Positions 22,977 through 33,000 of a stretch of DNA of 43,298 nt are shown here, in pieces (within the stretch, counting starts at the first letter, position 1; each line of letters starts with the position of its first letter). The DNA is from a bacterium (GTDB lineage: Bacteria; Armatimonadota; Chthonomonadetes; Chthonomonadales; Chthonomonadaceae), in NCBI GenBank assembly GCA_021777995.1, contig JAJYCW010000021.1:1-43298 (forward strand). Reading direction: 5' to 3'. A program made the translations under genes and the position numbers. The notes below the pieces were generated by a model, which saw only the letters and a program-made list of their open reading frames with translations, did not search any database and was not told the origin of the DNA.

Positions 22977-24514
22977 TAGAACTGGTTGGTTTGGGACCAG
23001 GCGGCTTGATGGACCTTACTCGCAGGGCAGAAACTGCCCTGCGAGATGCCTCTCGTTTGCATGCATCTGGCAGAGGCAAACTCCTATTTCGCACTGTACA
23101 CCATCCCGCGGCGCAGGAGCTTAAAGAGCAAGGTCTGTCTTTTGAGACCTTTGATCACCTTTATGATGTGGCTCCAGATTTCGCAAGCCTTTATCAACAG
23201 ATTGCAGGGCTAGTAACGGATACTGCCTTAGCCCTGCCGGTTACCTATGTTGTGCCCGGAAGTGTTACGACTGGTGAAGAGACGGCAAGGCTAATTTTGA
23301 AAGTGGCCGACGAACGAGGGATACCAACGCGCATAATCCCTTGCGCCGATTTTGTCTCACCTGTTCTTGCAGCCGTGAAAGTCGCTGCGTCGACTGGCTA
23401 TGATGTACGCGACGCTCTATCGCTTCATCAGTTAGATACAGTAGATGCTAATGGTTATCCGGCGTCATCAAGGCTATCAACCGATCGACCGCTTATTCTG
23501 TTTCAGGTTTACGATCGGGATATCGCCTCTATGGCGAAGCTGGCGCTTATGAGGGACTATCCCGAGGATTGGCAGGTTGCACTTGTTCATGCCGCGGGCA
23601 CTGGTGAGGAAACCGTTCGCTGGATCCAGCTTCACCGGTTAGATAGGGAGGCTACCGATCACCTATCATCCTTGTACGTACCTGCGCTGCCGCCGGAATT
23701 AAGGCCGCGCGATTTTAGCGCGCTTACTGGTATTATGGCGCGTTTACGAGCTGCGGATGGCTGCCCGTGGGATAGGGAACAGACCCATGAGAGCCTCAAA
23801 CGTTATCTGGTGGAAGAGATTTACGAGGTCATTGATGCAATCGACTCAGATGATCCCGAGGGCTTGTGCGAGGAGTTGGGAGATGCACTTCTTCAGTCTG
23901 TATTTCATGCCCAACTTGCTGCAGAAGAAGGGGTGTTCACCATTGACGACGTCGTCAATGGTATCACTACAAAGCTTATACGCAGGCATCCACACGTGTT
24001 TGGGGACGTTGATGCTGCGGACAGCGCCGCTGTGCTGGTTAATTGGGAAAAGATCAAACGCGAAGAAAAAGCAGACCTTTCCGCAGTACGACGCAAGTCA
24101 GCACTAGACGGCGTACCAGTCTCAATGCCCGCACTGGTGCGAGCCACAGAGATAAGCCGCAAAGCCGTTAAGGTAGGATTTGACTGGCCGGATCTAGCTG
24201 GCGTAATGGCGAAGGTGAGCGAAGAGCTTGCAGAACTGCGTGCGGAGGTGCAGCGCACAACGATAGACCGTGAGGCCGCAGGAAGAGAGATCGCGGATCT
24301 TTTGTTCACGCTCGTTCAGGTCGCACGTCATCTTGAACTAGATGCCGAGGACCTGTTGCGAGCAATGTTAAAGCGTTTTGAATCGCGCTTTCGCGCGATG
24401 GAAGGGTTCGTTGATGCAGAGGGGAAAGTGCTGAGCGATTGTTCCCAAGAAGAACTGGAAGGCCTTTGGCAGCGTGCAAAACGTGAAGAGAATTCGGGAG
24501 GTTCCTCGCACTAA
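22973..24514 (+). CDS. mazG: YabN-type fusion: tetrapyrrole-methylase-like domain + MazG pyrophosphohydrolase
   Basis: 513 residues starting at GTG 22973 in the stop of the previous gene. Residues 1-240 are a tetrapyrrole (corrin/porphyrin) methylase-like domain: VGLGPGGLMDLTRRAETAL, then TYVVPGSVTTGEETARLIL. Residues about 250-375 are the first MazG unit (CPWDREQTHESLKRYLVEE with EIYEVIDAI, EELGDALLQ), and 395-505 the second (VSEELAELRAEV, EIADLLFTLV). The E-E-x-x-E and E-x-x-D metal motifs are both present. MazG hydrolyses nucleoside triphosphates, cleaning abnormal nucleotides or lowering ppGpp. This fusion is known from Bacillus YabN. It converges on kdsD, overlapping its stop. Confidence 0.93.
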   Translation: MIELVGLGPGGLMDLTRRAETALRDASRLHASGRGKLLFRTVHHPAAQELKEQGLSFETFDHLYDVAPDFASLYQQIAGLVTDTALALPVTYVVPGSVTTGEETARLILKVADERGIPTRIIPCADFVSPVLAAVKVAASTGYDVRDALSLHQLDTVDANGYPASSRLSTDRPLILFQVYDRDIASMAKLALMRDYPEDWQVALVHAAGTGEETVRWIQLHRLDREATDHLSSLYVPALPPELRPRDFSALTGIMARLRAADGCPWDREQTHESLKRYLVEEIYEVIDAIDSDDPEGLCEELGDALLQSVFHAQLAAEEGVFTIDDVVNGITTKLIRRHPHVFGDVDAADSAAVLVNWEKIKREEKADLSAVRRKSALDGVPVSMPALVRATEISRKAVKVGFDWPDLAGVMAKVSEELAELRAEVQRTTIDREAAGREIADLLFTLVQVARHLELDAEDLLRAMLKRFESRFRAMEGFVDAEGKVLSDCSQEELEGLWQRAKREENSGGSSH

Positions 24515-25494
24515 AGCCCGGCACGAACGAGGTCGTTTACACGAATAAAGCCCCTAAACTTCATCGCTTCGTCCAGCACCGGTGCAACGGATACAGGCCT
24601 CTCCCGTTCTGTCATTCGCTGTAACACGGTATATGCTAGCTCTTCTGGTAGCGCCGTTACAGCAGGTACCGCGTTCATAAAGTCGCGGGCGCGCTGAGCG
24701 AACCCGCTTGTTAGACCTTCCATCAGAGCGCGCCGCATATCGGCCTCTGCTATGATCCCTGCAAGCGTACCCTCCGGATTGAGTACCGCTACTGCCCCAA
24801 AATGGCCGGCGGTGAGCGCAAAGACCACATCGGTAAATGATGAATCCGGCGTCACGGTCGCGCTGTTGAAATCTTGCGAATCCACAACATCGGCGACGCG
24901 CAGAATCAACCTTCGGCCAAGACGACCGCCAGGGTGATTGGCAGCATAATCTTCTGCTGTGCGTCCTCGAAGTTTTTGTAGGGTCATCGCCAGCGCGTCC
25001 CCCAAGGCAATTGCTACCACGACACTTGCCGTGGGTGCGAGCAGCAAGGGGCAGGCTTCGCGCTCCACGGATGCGTCTATTACCACTTGGGAGCGCTGTG
25101 CCAGGGTAGAAGCAGAATTTCCTACCAAAGCAATAATGGGTGCCCGTTGGGTAAGGTAGGGCAAAAGGTCGTTAAGCTCGGTGCTTTCGCCGCTGTGGCT
25201 CATTGCAATGACTACATCCCCTTGTTGAACAATACCTAAGTCGCCATGCATTGCCTCAGCGGGATGTAAAAAGAAGGCGGGACAACCGGTAGAGGAGAGC
25301 GTTGCAGCGAGCTTGCGCGCTGCGATACCGGATTTACCCACGCCTGTGGTAATAATTCTGCCCCTACAGTCGTTCATCAGGCAGATTGCTTCCCGAAAGC
25401 TATCGGTTAAGCGTTGTGCCGCACGCGCTATTGCCTGCGACTCCACCATGAGCACCTCTGCTCCAAATGCCAGCTCATCAAATTCCAATTGCAT
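24511..25494 (-). CDS. kdsD: D-arabinose 5-phosphate isomerase (KdsD/KpsF)
   Basis: 327 residues from ATG 25494 (TGATG overlap with the upstream stop; GTG 25497 is also possible). SIS domain: VGKSGIAARKLAATLSSTG with the substrate loop, MHGDLGIV with conserved Glu/His neighbours, then MSHSGESTEL. Two CBS repeats follow from about 205, with PEGTLAGIIAEADMRRAL. Converts ribulose 5-phosphate to arabinose 5-phosphate, the first committed step to Kdo. The gene is last in the kdsA-gmd-rmd-kdsD operon, so Kdo and deoxyhexose synthesis are made together. The CBS pair is standard for the LPS-type KdsD. Confidence 0.93.
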   Translation of the reverse strand: MQLEFDELAFGAEVLMVESQAIARAAQRLTDSFREAICLMNDCRGRIITTGVGKSGIAARKLAATLSSTGCPAFFLHPAEAMHGDLGIVQQGDVVIAMSHSGESTELNDLLPYLTQRAPIIALVGNSASTLAQRSQVVIDASVEREACPLLLAPTASVVVAIALGDALAMTLQKLRGRTAEDYAANHPGGRLGRRLILRVADVVDSQDFNSATVTPDSSFTDVVFALTAGHFGAVAVLNPEGTLAGIIAEADMRRALMEGLTSGFAQRARDFMNAVPAVTALPEELAYTVLQRMTERERPVSVAPVLDEAMKFRGFIRVNDLVRAGL

Positions 25495-26447
25495 CACGCG
25501 GCCCCTTCAAATTGACGCCAATGGTTTAACGTGTCCGCGAGGGTCTGTTCCAGCGGAATCTGCGGTCTCCAACCGGTCTCCGTAAGAATCTTTGCGGCGT
25601 CACCGGTCGAACACTGAATATCTGCAGGTCTTAGACGTGCGGGGTCAACCTCAATGGAGACCGGAACTGTTGACATGGCGACAAGGCTTTGCAGCAGAAA
25701 CTGTGTAGAGTGAGGATGATTAGATGCAATGTTGTACGCTTCACCAGGTCGGCCGCGCGATAAAAGGAGCGTGTATGCCTTAACGACATCCCGAACGTCT
25801 AGTATGTCTCGCCGTGCCGCTAGATTGCCGACTTTTATGGTAGGTGGCAGCTTACCAGCCTCGATCTGGGCGATTTGCCGTGCGAAACTTGAAACAGCGA
25901 ACGTGGATGCCTGCCCTGGTCCAATGTGCGTAAAGGGACGTGCAATAGTAGTGAACGCAGGGTAGTTTCGAGCGCAATTTTCTGCTTCAATTTTGCTGTC
26001 GGTGTAGGCACCAAACCTCCAGAGCGGGCCGAGCGGCGAGGTTTCCAGCGCGGGGCCAGTACCCTCTCGGTCGCCGTATACGTATCCAGTGCTTACGAAA
26101 ACCACCCGCGGGAAGGGCTTTAAATCTGCAGCGGCATCTAGAACGGCTCGAGTACCCTCTACATTAATCGCGAAAATGTAATCCCTATCGGTTCCGGCAC
26201 CGGCTGAAGCAGCGGCGAGATGAATGATTTGCGTGGGCCTGTGCGACGCAACTAATGCCGCAACCTCGTCTTTGTGACTGAGGTCTGCATTAATGTGAAG
26301 TACTGCAGGGGTATTAGGAAAGAGTGATCCTGGCTGGCGATCAACACATAGAAGCTGGCTGCTGGGTTGTTCCTGCAGAAGTGCCGCCACGAGGTGCTGT
26401 CCTACAAAACCAGAGGCGCCAGTGATAAGTATTCGCGGTGCGTCCAT
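25494..26447 (-). CDS. GDP-4-keto-6-deoxymannose reductase-like epimerase (probable Rmd)
   Basis: 317-residue SDR of the extended type: GASGFVGQHLV nucleotide loop at the N-terminus, then the catalytic set S119 (VSTGYVYG), Y148 and K152 (YTDSK). Sits directly after gmd, nine bases apart, which fits a role in reducing GDP-4-keto-6-deoxymannose to GDP-D-rhamnose. The overall pattern (RDILDVRDVVKAY) fits Rmd rather than the Fcl/WcaG fucose synthase, in which the active site includes a Cys and His, but I cannot exclude other nucleotide sugars. Overlaps kdsD. Confidence 0.78.
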   Translation of the reverse strand: MDAPRILITGASGFVGQHLVAALLQEQPSSQLLCVDRQPGSLFPNTPAVLHINADLSHKDEVAALVASHRPTQIIHLAAASAGAGTDRDYIFAINVEGTRAVLDAAADLKPFPRVVFVSTGYVYGDREGTGPALETSPLGPLWRFGAYTDSKIEAENCARNYPAFTTIARPFTHIGPGQASTFAVSSFARQIAQIEAGKLPPTIKVGNLAARRDILDVRDVVKAYTLLLSRGRPGEAYNIASNHPHSTQFLLQSLVAMSTVPVSIEVDPARLRPADIQCSTGDAAKILTETGWRPQIPLEQTLADTLNHWRQFEGAA

Positions 26448-26456
26448 GTGCTATGT

Positions 26457-27458
<1,002 letters not shown>

Positions 27459-28295
27459 CTAGCTAGATTGAGCAATGTTGTGGATGGCTAGGGCAGATTG
27501 CAGTACTGCGCGGAGTTCCCCTAGCGGCAGCATAGTGGCTGCATCGGAAAGGCCCTTTTCTGGTTCCGGGTGTACCTCAAGAAAGAGGCCATCAATTCCT
27601 ACCGCTGCTGCTGCTCTGGTGAGGTGGGGTATAAACTCGCGCCTCCCCCCGGAGGAGGTACCCGCGCCACCAGGAAGTTGGAGGCTATGGGTACCGTCGA
27701 ATATAACAGGGTGGCCGAACTGCCTCATCTGCGGAAGCGATGTCATATCCACTATGAGCGTGTTGTACCCAAAGGAGACCCCACGTTCCGTTAGGAGCAG
27801 GTTGTTACAACCCGCTTCGGTCATCTTTTCTACGGCATTCTTCATATCCCAGGGAGCTAGGAACTGGCCCTTTTTTATATTCACACACCGGTTTGTGGCG
27901 GCTGCCGCAAGCAAAAGGTCGGTTTGGCGCGACAAGAACGCGGGAATTTGCAGGATATCCACCACCTCGGCAGCACGACTGCACTGCCAACTCTCATGCA
28001 CGTCCGTAAGAACAGGAACCTTAAACTCGTCTTTAATAGCGTGCAGTATCTCTAACCCTTGTTCAATGCCATTGCCTCTAAACGACCTGGAACTGGTACG
28101 GTTGGCTTTGTCGAAGCTGGCCTTGAACACAAAGGAGATGCCTAGTTCTGAAGTAACTTGCTGTACCTCTCGTGCTACCGTTCTGCAAAGTTCGTGGCTC
28201 TCAATGACACACGGCCCCGCAATTAGTAGCAGAGGGTTTCCTGGTGCGCCTATTGAAATGGCTCCTGCGTGTGCCACCGAAATATTTGATGCCAT
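27459..28295 (-). CDS. kdsA: 3-deoxy-8-phosphooctulonate synthase (metal-dependent class)
   Basis: 278 residues. Condenses arabinose 5-phosphate and phosphoenolpyruvate to Kdo 8-phosphate. [11 protein letters not shown] carries Cys29, the metal ligand that marks the metal-dependent class; the metal-free enterobacterial type has Asn here. Other marks are [12 protein letters not shown], the GLEIL helix, [12 protein letters not shown], and FDGTHSLQ, and near the end [19 protein letters not shown]. The ATG at 28295 is preceded by AAGGAG. It is the first gene of the second LPS operon. Its own promoter should lie in the 480-bp gap before it. Confidence 0.95.
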   Translation of the reverse strand: MASNISVAHAGAISIGAPGNPLLLIAGPCVIESHELCRTVAREVQQVTSELGISFVFKASFDKANRTSSRSFRGNGIEQGLEILHAIKDEFKVPVLTDVHESWQCSRAAEVVDILQIPAFLSRQTDLLLAAAATNRCVNIKKGQFLAPWDMKNAVEKMTEAGCNNLLLTERGVSFGYNTLIVDMTSLPQMRQFGHPVIFDGTHSLQLPGGAGTSSGGRREFIPHLTRAAAAVGIDGLFLEVHPEPEKGLSDAATMLPLGELRAVLQSALAIHNIAQSS

Positions 28296-28774
28296 ACCGC
28301 TCCTTCATCATGTAGTCGGTTTTAGTCTGCGTTATTTATTTGCTTGCGATTGAGTAGACGGGCGTACAAGCCTTAAACCTGCACCGTGTTGTCGCCGGAT
28401 CGGTACCCAAAACCGTGGAGTAAGGCACTGATCACTAGTTGCTCTAAAACTGTAGGTCAATCGGTTTTTGCGCCTCCTGGATTACTTCCCATTTGGTACA
28501 ATTGACTCACAGTGCCACCAACAACGATCCGGGCACGCTGGGACTATTGAGATTAACGGTACGTGATACATGGCACAGCGCAACGGCTCCTACCCGTTAA
28601 CAAAATTGTACACCATATCCATTTAGTTGCGGGGCCAAGCAGCGGCATTTACGTCCCTGCGAAGAAAGATACCGTAGTTGCGTAGCAGCTGTCCGGCGTC
28701 CAATGAGGAATGAAATGCAGTTATCTGCTGGTGGTGCGACCGCTCTGCGGTAGAGGGGGCAGCATACCCTGGCG
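28296..28774. other. Gap before kdsA, carrying a glycosyltransferase remnant
   Basis: No complete gene. A 78-codon open frame on the minus strand (28597-28833) has no support. The kdsA operon promoter is expected here, but I found no clear -35/-10 pair. A 28-base stretch repeats part of the neighbouring glycosyltransferase gene (listed separately). Confidence 0.55.
28598..28625 (-). pseudogene. Short remnant resembling the GT4 gene
   Basis: On the minus strand it encodes MDMVYNFV flanked by stop codons on both sides (TAA right before, TAG two codons after). The intact glycosyltransferase at 28775-29881 has KMDMVYNFVDSS. The DNA match to about 29426-29453 is roughly 25 of 28 bases, differing mostly by A/G. 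It may be a scar of a duplicated or decayed glycosyltransferase. The rest of the gene is not recognisable, so this is a fragment only. Confidence 0.4.
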
Positions 28775-29881
28775 TTAGGCGCCTTCACGAACGTGGCGCC
28801 TCTTCGACTGCGCCACTCTTGCAAGCACATCAAGGATTGCCGGCGTAAGACGCTCTACTGTAAAATGATTCTCGATGGTATTTCTTGCTGCAGCTCGTAA
28901 AGTCAGGCGTTTTTCCTCGTCCCCAAGCATGTTGATTATGGCTGTTTTTAATGCTTCAGGATCTGCTGGCGGCACCAGAACGAGCGAACCAGGTTCTGCG
29001 TTACATTCTGGTGTGCCGCCAACGGCAGAGGCCACGCATGCGCACCCTGCCGCCATTGCCTCTAAAACCGCTACAGGAAACATTTCGTCTAGCGATGGCA
29101 GGACATATACGTCTAATGCTGCTAGAAGGCGAGGCACGTCGCTGCGGTAGCCTAGCCATAGGATGTGGTCCATTACACCTAGGCGCACTGCTTCGTGGCG
29201 AACCCGCTCATAATAATCGGGCTTTCTCACGTGACCGGCGAAGGCAACTATTGTGTCTGGCGCAAACTTCACTATATCCGGCAAAGCACGAACGAGGTAC
29301 AACTGCCCCTTTCTGGGAAGAAAGTCACTGATCACGCCCACCAGACGCTGGTTAGAGGTAACATTGAGCTCTGCCCGCACCTCTTCGCGCGTGTCTACAG
29401 GAACGTTAAAACGCGAACTGTCGACAAAGTTGTACACCATGTCCATTTTTCTTCGTGGAATTAGGTTGTGGGTTTGATGGTATCTTCGTGTTACCCCGGA
29501 TACAGCAATAATATGACTTGCAAACTGCCAGTGCGGGTGTATCTTGTGTGACTGCGCTGTCGCGACGCAAGGTACGTGGGTAAGGTGACTCAGGAATACA
29601 CCAAAATTATGAGCTCTGGTCATGTGGGTGTGTATGATTTCGATCTGCTCTGTCCTGATGATGCGTGCTACCTCATTAAGTTCAGTTAATGGCCACCTAT
29701 TCAGGTTACACTCGTGAACTTTCACGTTACTGGTTGCCGCTAACTCGCGCCCAATCCAGGATCCGCGGCGGCATACCATAGTAACCTGGTGACCATTTCG
29801 GGCCATCTCCTTTGTGAGTAGCAGCGCATGCATAATAGCGCCATTCACATCTATACCGGAGACAATCTCCATCACCTTCAT
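28775..29881 (-). CDS. Glycosyltransferase family 4
   Basis: 368 residues from ATG 29881, with GGAAGAG upstream; earlier in-frame starts lack it. GT-B fold, with an N-terminal domain VMEIVSGIDVNGAIMHALLL that starts with the expected glycine-rich loop, a central IPRRKMDMVYNFVD (the NGVD-like hinge) and the C-terminal donor site: EMFPVAVLEAMAAGCACVAS with the E-x7-E pattern, then GGTPE. Adds a sugar from a nucleotide donor to LPS core or O-chain. It is last in the large lpx operon, 74 bases after another GT4. Donor and acceptor not deducible; GDP-rhamnose is a candidate. Confidence 0.87.
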   Translation of the reverse strand: MKVMEIVSGIDVNGAIMHALLLTKEMARNGHQVTMVCRRGSWIGRELAATSNVKVHECNLNRWPLTELNEVARIIRTEQIEIIHTHMTRAHNFGVFLSHLTHVPCVATAQSHKIHPHWQFASHIIAVSGVTRRYHQTHNLIPRRKMDMVYNFVDSSRFNVPVDTREEVRAELNVTSNQRLVGVISDFLPRKGQLYLVRALPDIVKFAPDTIVAFAGHVRKPDYYERVRHEAVRLGVMDHILWLGYRSDVPRLLAALDVYVLPSLDEMFPVAVLEAMAAGCACVASAVGGTPECNAEPGSLVLVPPADPEALKTAIINMLGDEEKRLTLRAAARNTIENHFTVERLTPAILDVLARVAQSKRRHVREGA

Positions 29882-29955
29882 TCTCGTATCTCTTCCTTGC
29901 ATCGGCCTGTTGCGAGTACTCGAAGCTGCCAATGGCACCTCATACCGCTAAGGGC

Positions 29956-30999
29956 TTAGCTGCGTCTAGTCTGAATTGTATCTCGAAATATTTCGTACCA
30001 TTTACTGCTGGTCTCTGCCAGGGTAAAGCTCTGCACGCGCTCTAGTCCGGCCTGGCCCATTTCGGCACGCAACAAAGGGTCGTCGCCTAGAACCTTGAGG
30101 TGAGCCGCAAGACCGTTCACGTCACCCGGTGCCGCGAGTAGTCCTGTTCGTCCATGAACAATGATCTCCGGCAGACCGCCGGATGCAAATGCAACAACCG
30201 GTTTCGCTGCAGCCATCGCCTCTAGAACCACGAGGCCAAAGGGTTCCTCCCAGGAGGGGAGGCACATTACGTCGAAGCGAGCCATCAGGTCAGGGATGTC
30301 GGTGCGAAATCCCAGGAGATGGATACGCCCGGCAGTCGACGGTGCCTCCGCGGCCTGCTCTATCTCTGCCCGCAAAGGACCTTCGCCTACGAATGCAAAA
30401 TGAGTATCTGGAAGCAGCGCTGCGGTCTTCAACAGTTCTCGGTAGCCCTTTTTTGCGGAAAGGTGAGCCACAGTGCCTACACAGTAGCATCCGTGCGGCA
30501 CACCAAATTCAGCGGGAGAGGCTGTGCTGTAGGGGCGTGGGTCAATTCCATTGTGAATAACACGTAGTCTGGAGGTGGGTACTCCCTTTTTCTCAAGAGA
30601 GTCGGCAACGGCCTGTGAAACCGATACAAGAATGTTAGCGAACCGATAGGGGCCAGGTGAATTGAACCCGTGCACGATAGCCACACAGGGTACTTTTGCA
30701 ATTCGCGCGGCGATTCCTCCCCACAGGGATGCTGTTGAAAGGTGCGTGCAGACAATATCCGGCTGAAATAAGTGCATCTCCTTCAGCAGGCGGCCAACCG
30801 CAGGGAGGTTAATCTTGCCACCTATCGGCAGGTTTGAAACATCGAGACCCATGTCGCGAGCCGCGGCTTCGACCTTTGAATGCGGTTTCGTAATGAGCCT
30901 ACTCTTCACACCCATTGTGGAGTGTTCCCGCATGATGCGCATGGCGAGCAGCTCTGCACCTCCCAGGTGCCGGGGTGTAATGATATGCAGTACTTTCAA
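29956..30999 (-). CDS. Glycosyltransferase family 4
   Basis: 347 residues. Starts VLHIITPRHLGGAELLAM with the GGAE loop. The hinge is LRVIHNGIDPRP. The donor-binding site is EEPFGLVVLEAMAAAKPVVA (E-x7-E), then GGLPEIIVHGRTGLL. The GTVAHLSAKKGYREL segment is also typical of GT4. It is a retaining GT-B enzyme of the cytoplasmic face, probably building the inner core. It is 28 bases after the GT9 gene, same operon. Not the same as the next GT4 gene; sequence identity is moderate. Confidence 0.9.
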   Translation of the reverse strand: MKVLHIITPRHLGGAELLAMRIMREHSTMGVKSRLITKPHSKVEAAARDMGLDVSNLPIGGKINLPAVGRLLKEMHLFQPDIVCTHLSTASLWGGIAARIAKVPCVAIVHGFNSPGPYRFANILVSVSQAVADSLEKKGVPTSRLRVIHNGIDPRPYSTASPAEFGVPHGCYCVGTVAHLSAKKGYRELLKTAALLPDTHFAFVGEGPLRAEIEQAAEAPSTAGRIHLLGFRTDIPDLMARFDVMCLPSWEEPFGLVVLEAMAAAKPVVAFASGGLPEIIVHGRTGLLAAPGDVNGLAAHLKVLGDDPLLRAEMGQAGLERVQSFTLAETSSKWYEIFRDTIQTRRS

Positions 31000-31027
31000 T
31001 GGTACTGTCCTTCAGCAGGGGGCAGGT

Positions 31028-32101
31028 TCATAGTGCTGCAACCAATTTAGAAGTACATGCATTGAAGACGCGTTGTGCCTCAATGTCGCCCATGCACATA
31101 TAGCGGCCGTTGCAGGTGGGATGCCTGAAACAGGGACTGCATGGCAGGTTAAGCGAGATGACATCGTTGTTAGTGCCGTAGGGAGCTACCTTTGCAGGCG
31201 GAGTTGGGCCCATGAGGGCTACAACTGGCGTTCTCACCAGGGCGGCTATATGAGTTGCGCCGGTGTCACCTCCTACGAATACCGCGCACCTGGAAATGGT
31301 GGCTGCCAGCTGCCGCGGCGAGGTTTTACCTACCAGGGAAAGAACCTGTGAGCCCACCGCCGCAAGAATCTTTTCCTCCGCTGCGCGTTCAGCATTTGCA
31401 CCGAAGAGGACAGGTTGAATGCCGGCGTTGGTTAGCAGTTTGATTAGCTGCACCCACCGCTCAGCCGGCCAGGTTTTGTTTGCTATAGAGGCGCCAATGT
31501 GCATACCCACGATGGGGGAGTGAACATCACTAAGCAGGCTCGTTGCGTAAGCATTCAGTTCGGGGTCATTTGTGAGATACTCCGGGGCGGATGCGGGCAG
31601 CTCTGTCACACCCAATAACCGAGCAAAATTCAGCAGGCATTCCACAGCATTCACATCTTGCGGGGTAGGTATGACCGCCCTGGAAATGAAGCCGCTAATC
31701 TCACGACTTGTTTCCCACGTGTACCGTAATCTAGCACCCGAGTAGAGGCCAAGCAATGCACTAACCGAAAGGCCTTGCATATCCAACACGATGTTAGGAT
31801 GAAAGCGGCGAATTTCTGGACCCACGGCTCTTAGCGCCGCGAGGCCACGGGGGGCGACGACAAGTTTGTCAATGCTCGGGTTGCCTACAAGCAGGTCAGA
31901 GACCCCTTTGCGAACCACCCAGGCTATCCTCACATGAGGCATGGCAGCTTTTATGGCCGCCACTGCGGGAATAGACATTGCTATATCACCCATTGCACTC
32001 ATCTTAATTACAAGGATGCGGTCTATTCCGGCTATCTGTTGTTGACTAAGTATTTTCAATGCTGGTCTTTGTTTTGAAACACGTGCGGTGAGTTCCGCCA
32101 C
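31028..32101 (-). CDS. Glycosyltransferase family 9 (heptosyltransferase-like)
   Basis: GTG 32101 gives 357 residues and overlaps lpxL by 46 bases; a TTG at 32059 (TTGA overlap with its stop) would give 343 and looks more natural, but neither has a ribosome site. The typical start is RILVIKMSAMGDIAMSIPAV, then RIAWVV and an MHIGASIANKTWPAERW motif with VGGDTGATHIAAL near the C-terminus. GT9 adds heptose (WaaC/F/Q) or related sugars to Kdo. No heptose-synthesis gene (gmhA, hldE) is in the window, so the sugar is unsure. The Cys-rich segment LPCSPCFRHPTCN matches heptosyltransferase II-type enzymes. Confidence 0.88.
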   Translation of the reverse strand: MAELTARVSKQRPALKILSQQQIAGIDRILVIKMSAMGDIAMSIPAVAAIKAAMPHVRIAWVVRKGVSDLLVGNPSIDKLVVAPRGLAALRAVGPEIRRFHPNIVLDMQGLSVSALLGLYSGARLRYTWETSREISGFISRAVIPTPQDVNAVECLLNFARLLGVTELPASAPEYLTNDPELNAYATSLLSDVHSPIVGMHIGASIANKTWPAERWVQLIKLLTNAGIQPVLFGANAERAAEEKILAAVGSQVLSLVGKTSPRQLAATISRCAVFVGGDTGATHIAALVRTPVVALMGPTPPAKVAPYGTNNDVISLNLPCSPCFRHPTCNGRYMCMGDIEAQRVFNACTSKLVAAL

Positions 32102-33000
32102 CTATCGTGCAGCCACAGCCACTGCGATGGGTATTGTTTGATTTTCGCTTCTAGCCGCGCATTTAACAGGGTGGTAACGGCCATTTCATCCGCTGCACGA
32201 TCCTGAGTTGGAGGAAACACGACAGGTTCCTCTATCTCCAGTCTGAATCCACCATCTGGCTTGCTGATGCACCACATAAAAACGATTGGCGCACCAGTAT
32301 GAAGATGAATGCGTGCCGGGCCATTTGTAGTACCTGTTTGCATTCCGAAAAATGGAACAAACACGTCGCCTGCATTCTGATCAAATAGAAGCGCCAATAC
32401 CTCACCACGTTTGAGACATTGTAGCACAGAGCGACCACTGCTACCGCGCAGGTGAACCGTAGCACCGCTTTGCGCTCGTGTGCCCTGCAGCATTTCATCG
32501 ATGCGTGGGTCGTTTGCCTTGCGCGCAACCACATTAACAGCGTAACCTTGTAGTTGAAGCCATGGCGCAAGCACCTCGAAGTTTCCAAAATGCCCCGAAA
32601 CAACGAGAATACCTTTGCCAGCCGTTTTCGCAGCGGCGAGATGTTCTGCACCGTGAGCTTCTACCCGTGCTGCCAGCTCCTCAGGCGGCATCTCCGGAAG
32701 CATCAGGAATTCGCAAACGGCCTGTCCAAAATGGACGAAAACGTCTTTCGCGATTTTTGTTCGGTCACGTGGAGACATCACATCGCCATAGACCAGGGCA
32801 AGGTTTTTGTGAGCAACGCGTCGGTACCTGCCCAGCAGGTGGTAGAGCAACGCTCCCAGCACTCTGCCAGTCCGTTGTGCACTGCTAAAAGACATTGCGC
32901 GCACGGGTTTAAGGACTATTGCAAGCGCAAGACGACCAGCACCACGCTCAAGTCTTTTTCTGAGTGGAACCGTATTGGATTGTCGTGCGGTCTCGGTCAT
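32056..33000 (-). CDS. lpxL: Lipid A lauroyl/myristoyl acyltransferase family (LpxL/HtrB-like)
   Basis: 314 residues. N-terminal basic and hydrophobic segment ERGAGRLALAIVLKPVRAM, then LALVYGDVMSPRDRTKIA. The acyltransferase motif is SGHFGNFEVL (H-x4-E), with LFDQNAG, FFGMQTGTTNGPARI and a C-terminal QYPSQWLWLHDRW, all standard for LpxL/LpxM. It uses acyl-ACP and acts at the inner membrane. Its ATG overlaps lpxK by four bases. Only one clear LpxL-type enzyme lies in the window; a DUF374 acyltransferase upstream may be a second acyl-addition enzyme. Confidence 0.9.
   Translation of the reverse strand: MTETARQSNTVPLRKRLERGAGRLALAIVLKPVRAMSFSSAQRTGRVLGALLYHLLGRYRRVAHKNLALVYGDVMSPRDRTKIAKDVFVHFGQAVCEFLMLPEMPPEELAARVEAHGAEHLAAAKTAGKGILVVSGHFGNFEVLAPWLQLQGYAVNVVARKANDPRIDEMLQGTRAQSGATVHLRGSSGRSVLQCLKRGEVLALLFDQNAGDVFVPFFGMQTGTTNGPARIHLHTGAPIVFMWCISKPDGGFRLEIEEPVVFPPTQDRAADEMAVTTLLNARLEAKIKQYPSQWLWLHDRWRNSPHVFQNKDQH

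Noticed and set aside
28597..28833. 78-codon open frame overlapping the end of the GT4 gene
   Set aside because: Overlaps the end of a strong gene, composition is unlike a protein, and it lacks a ribosome site.
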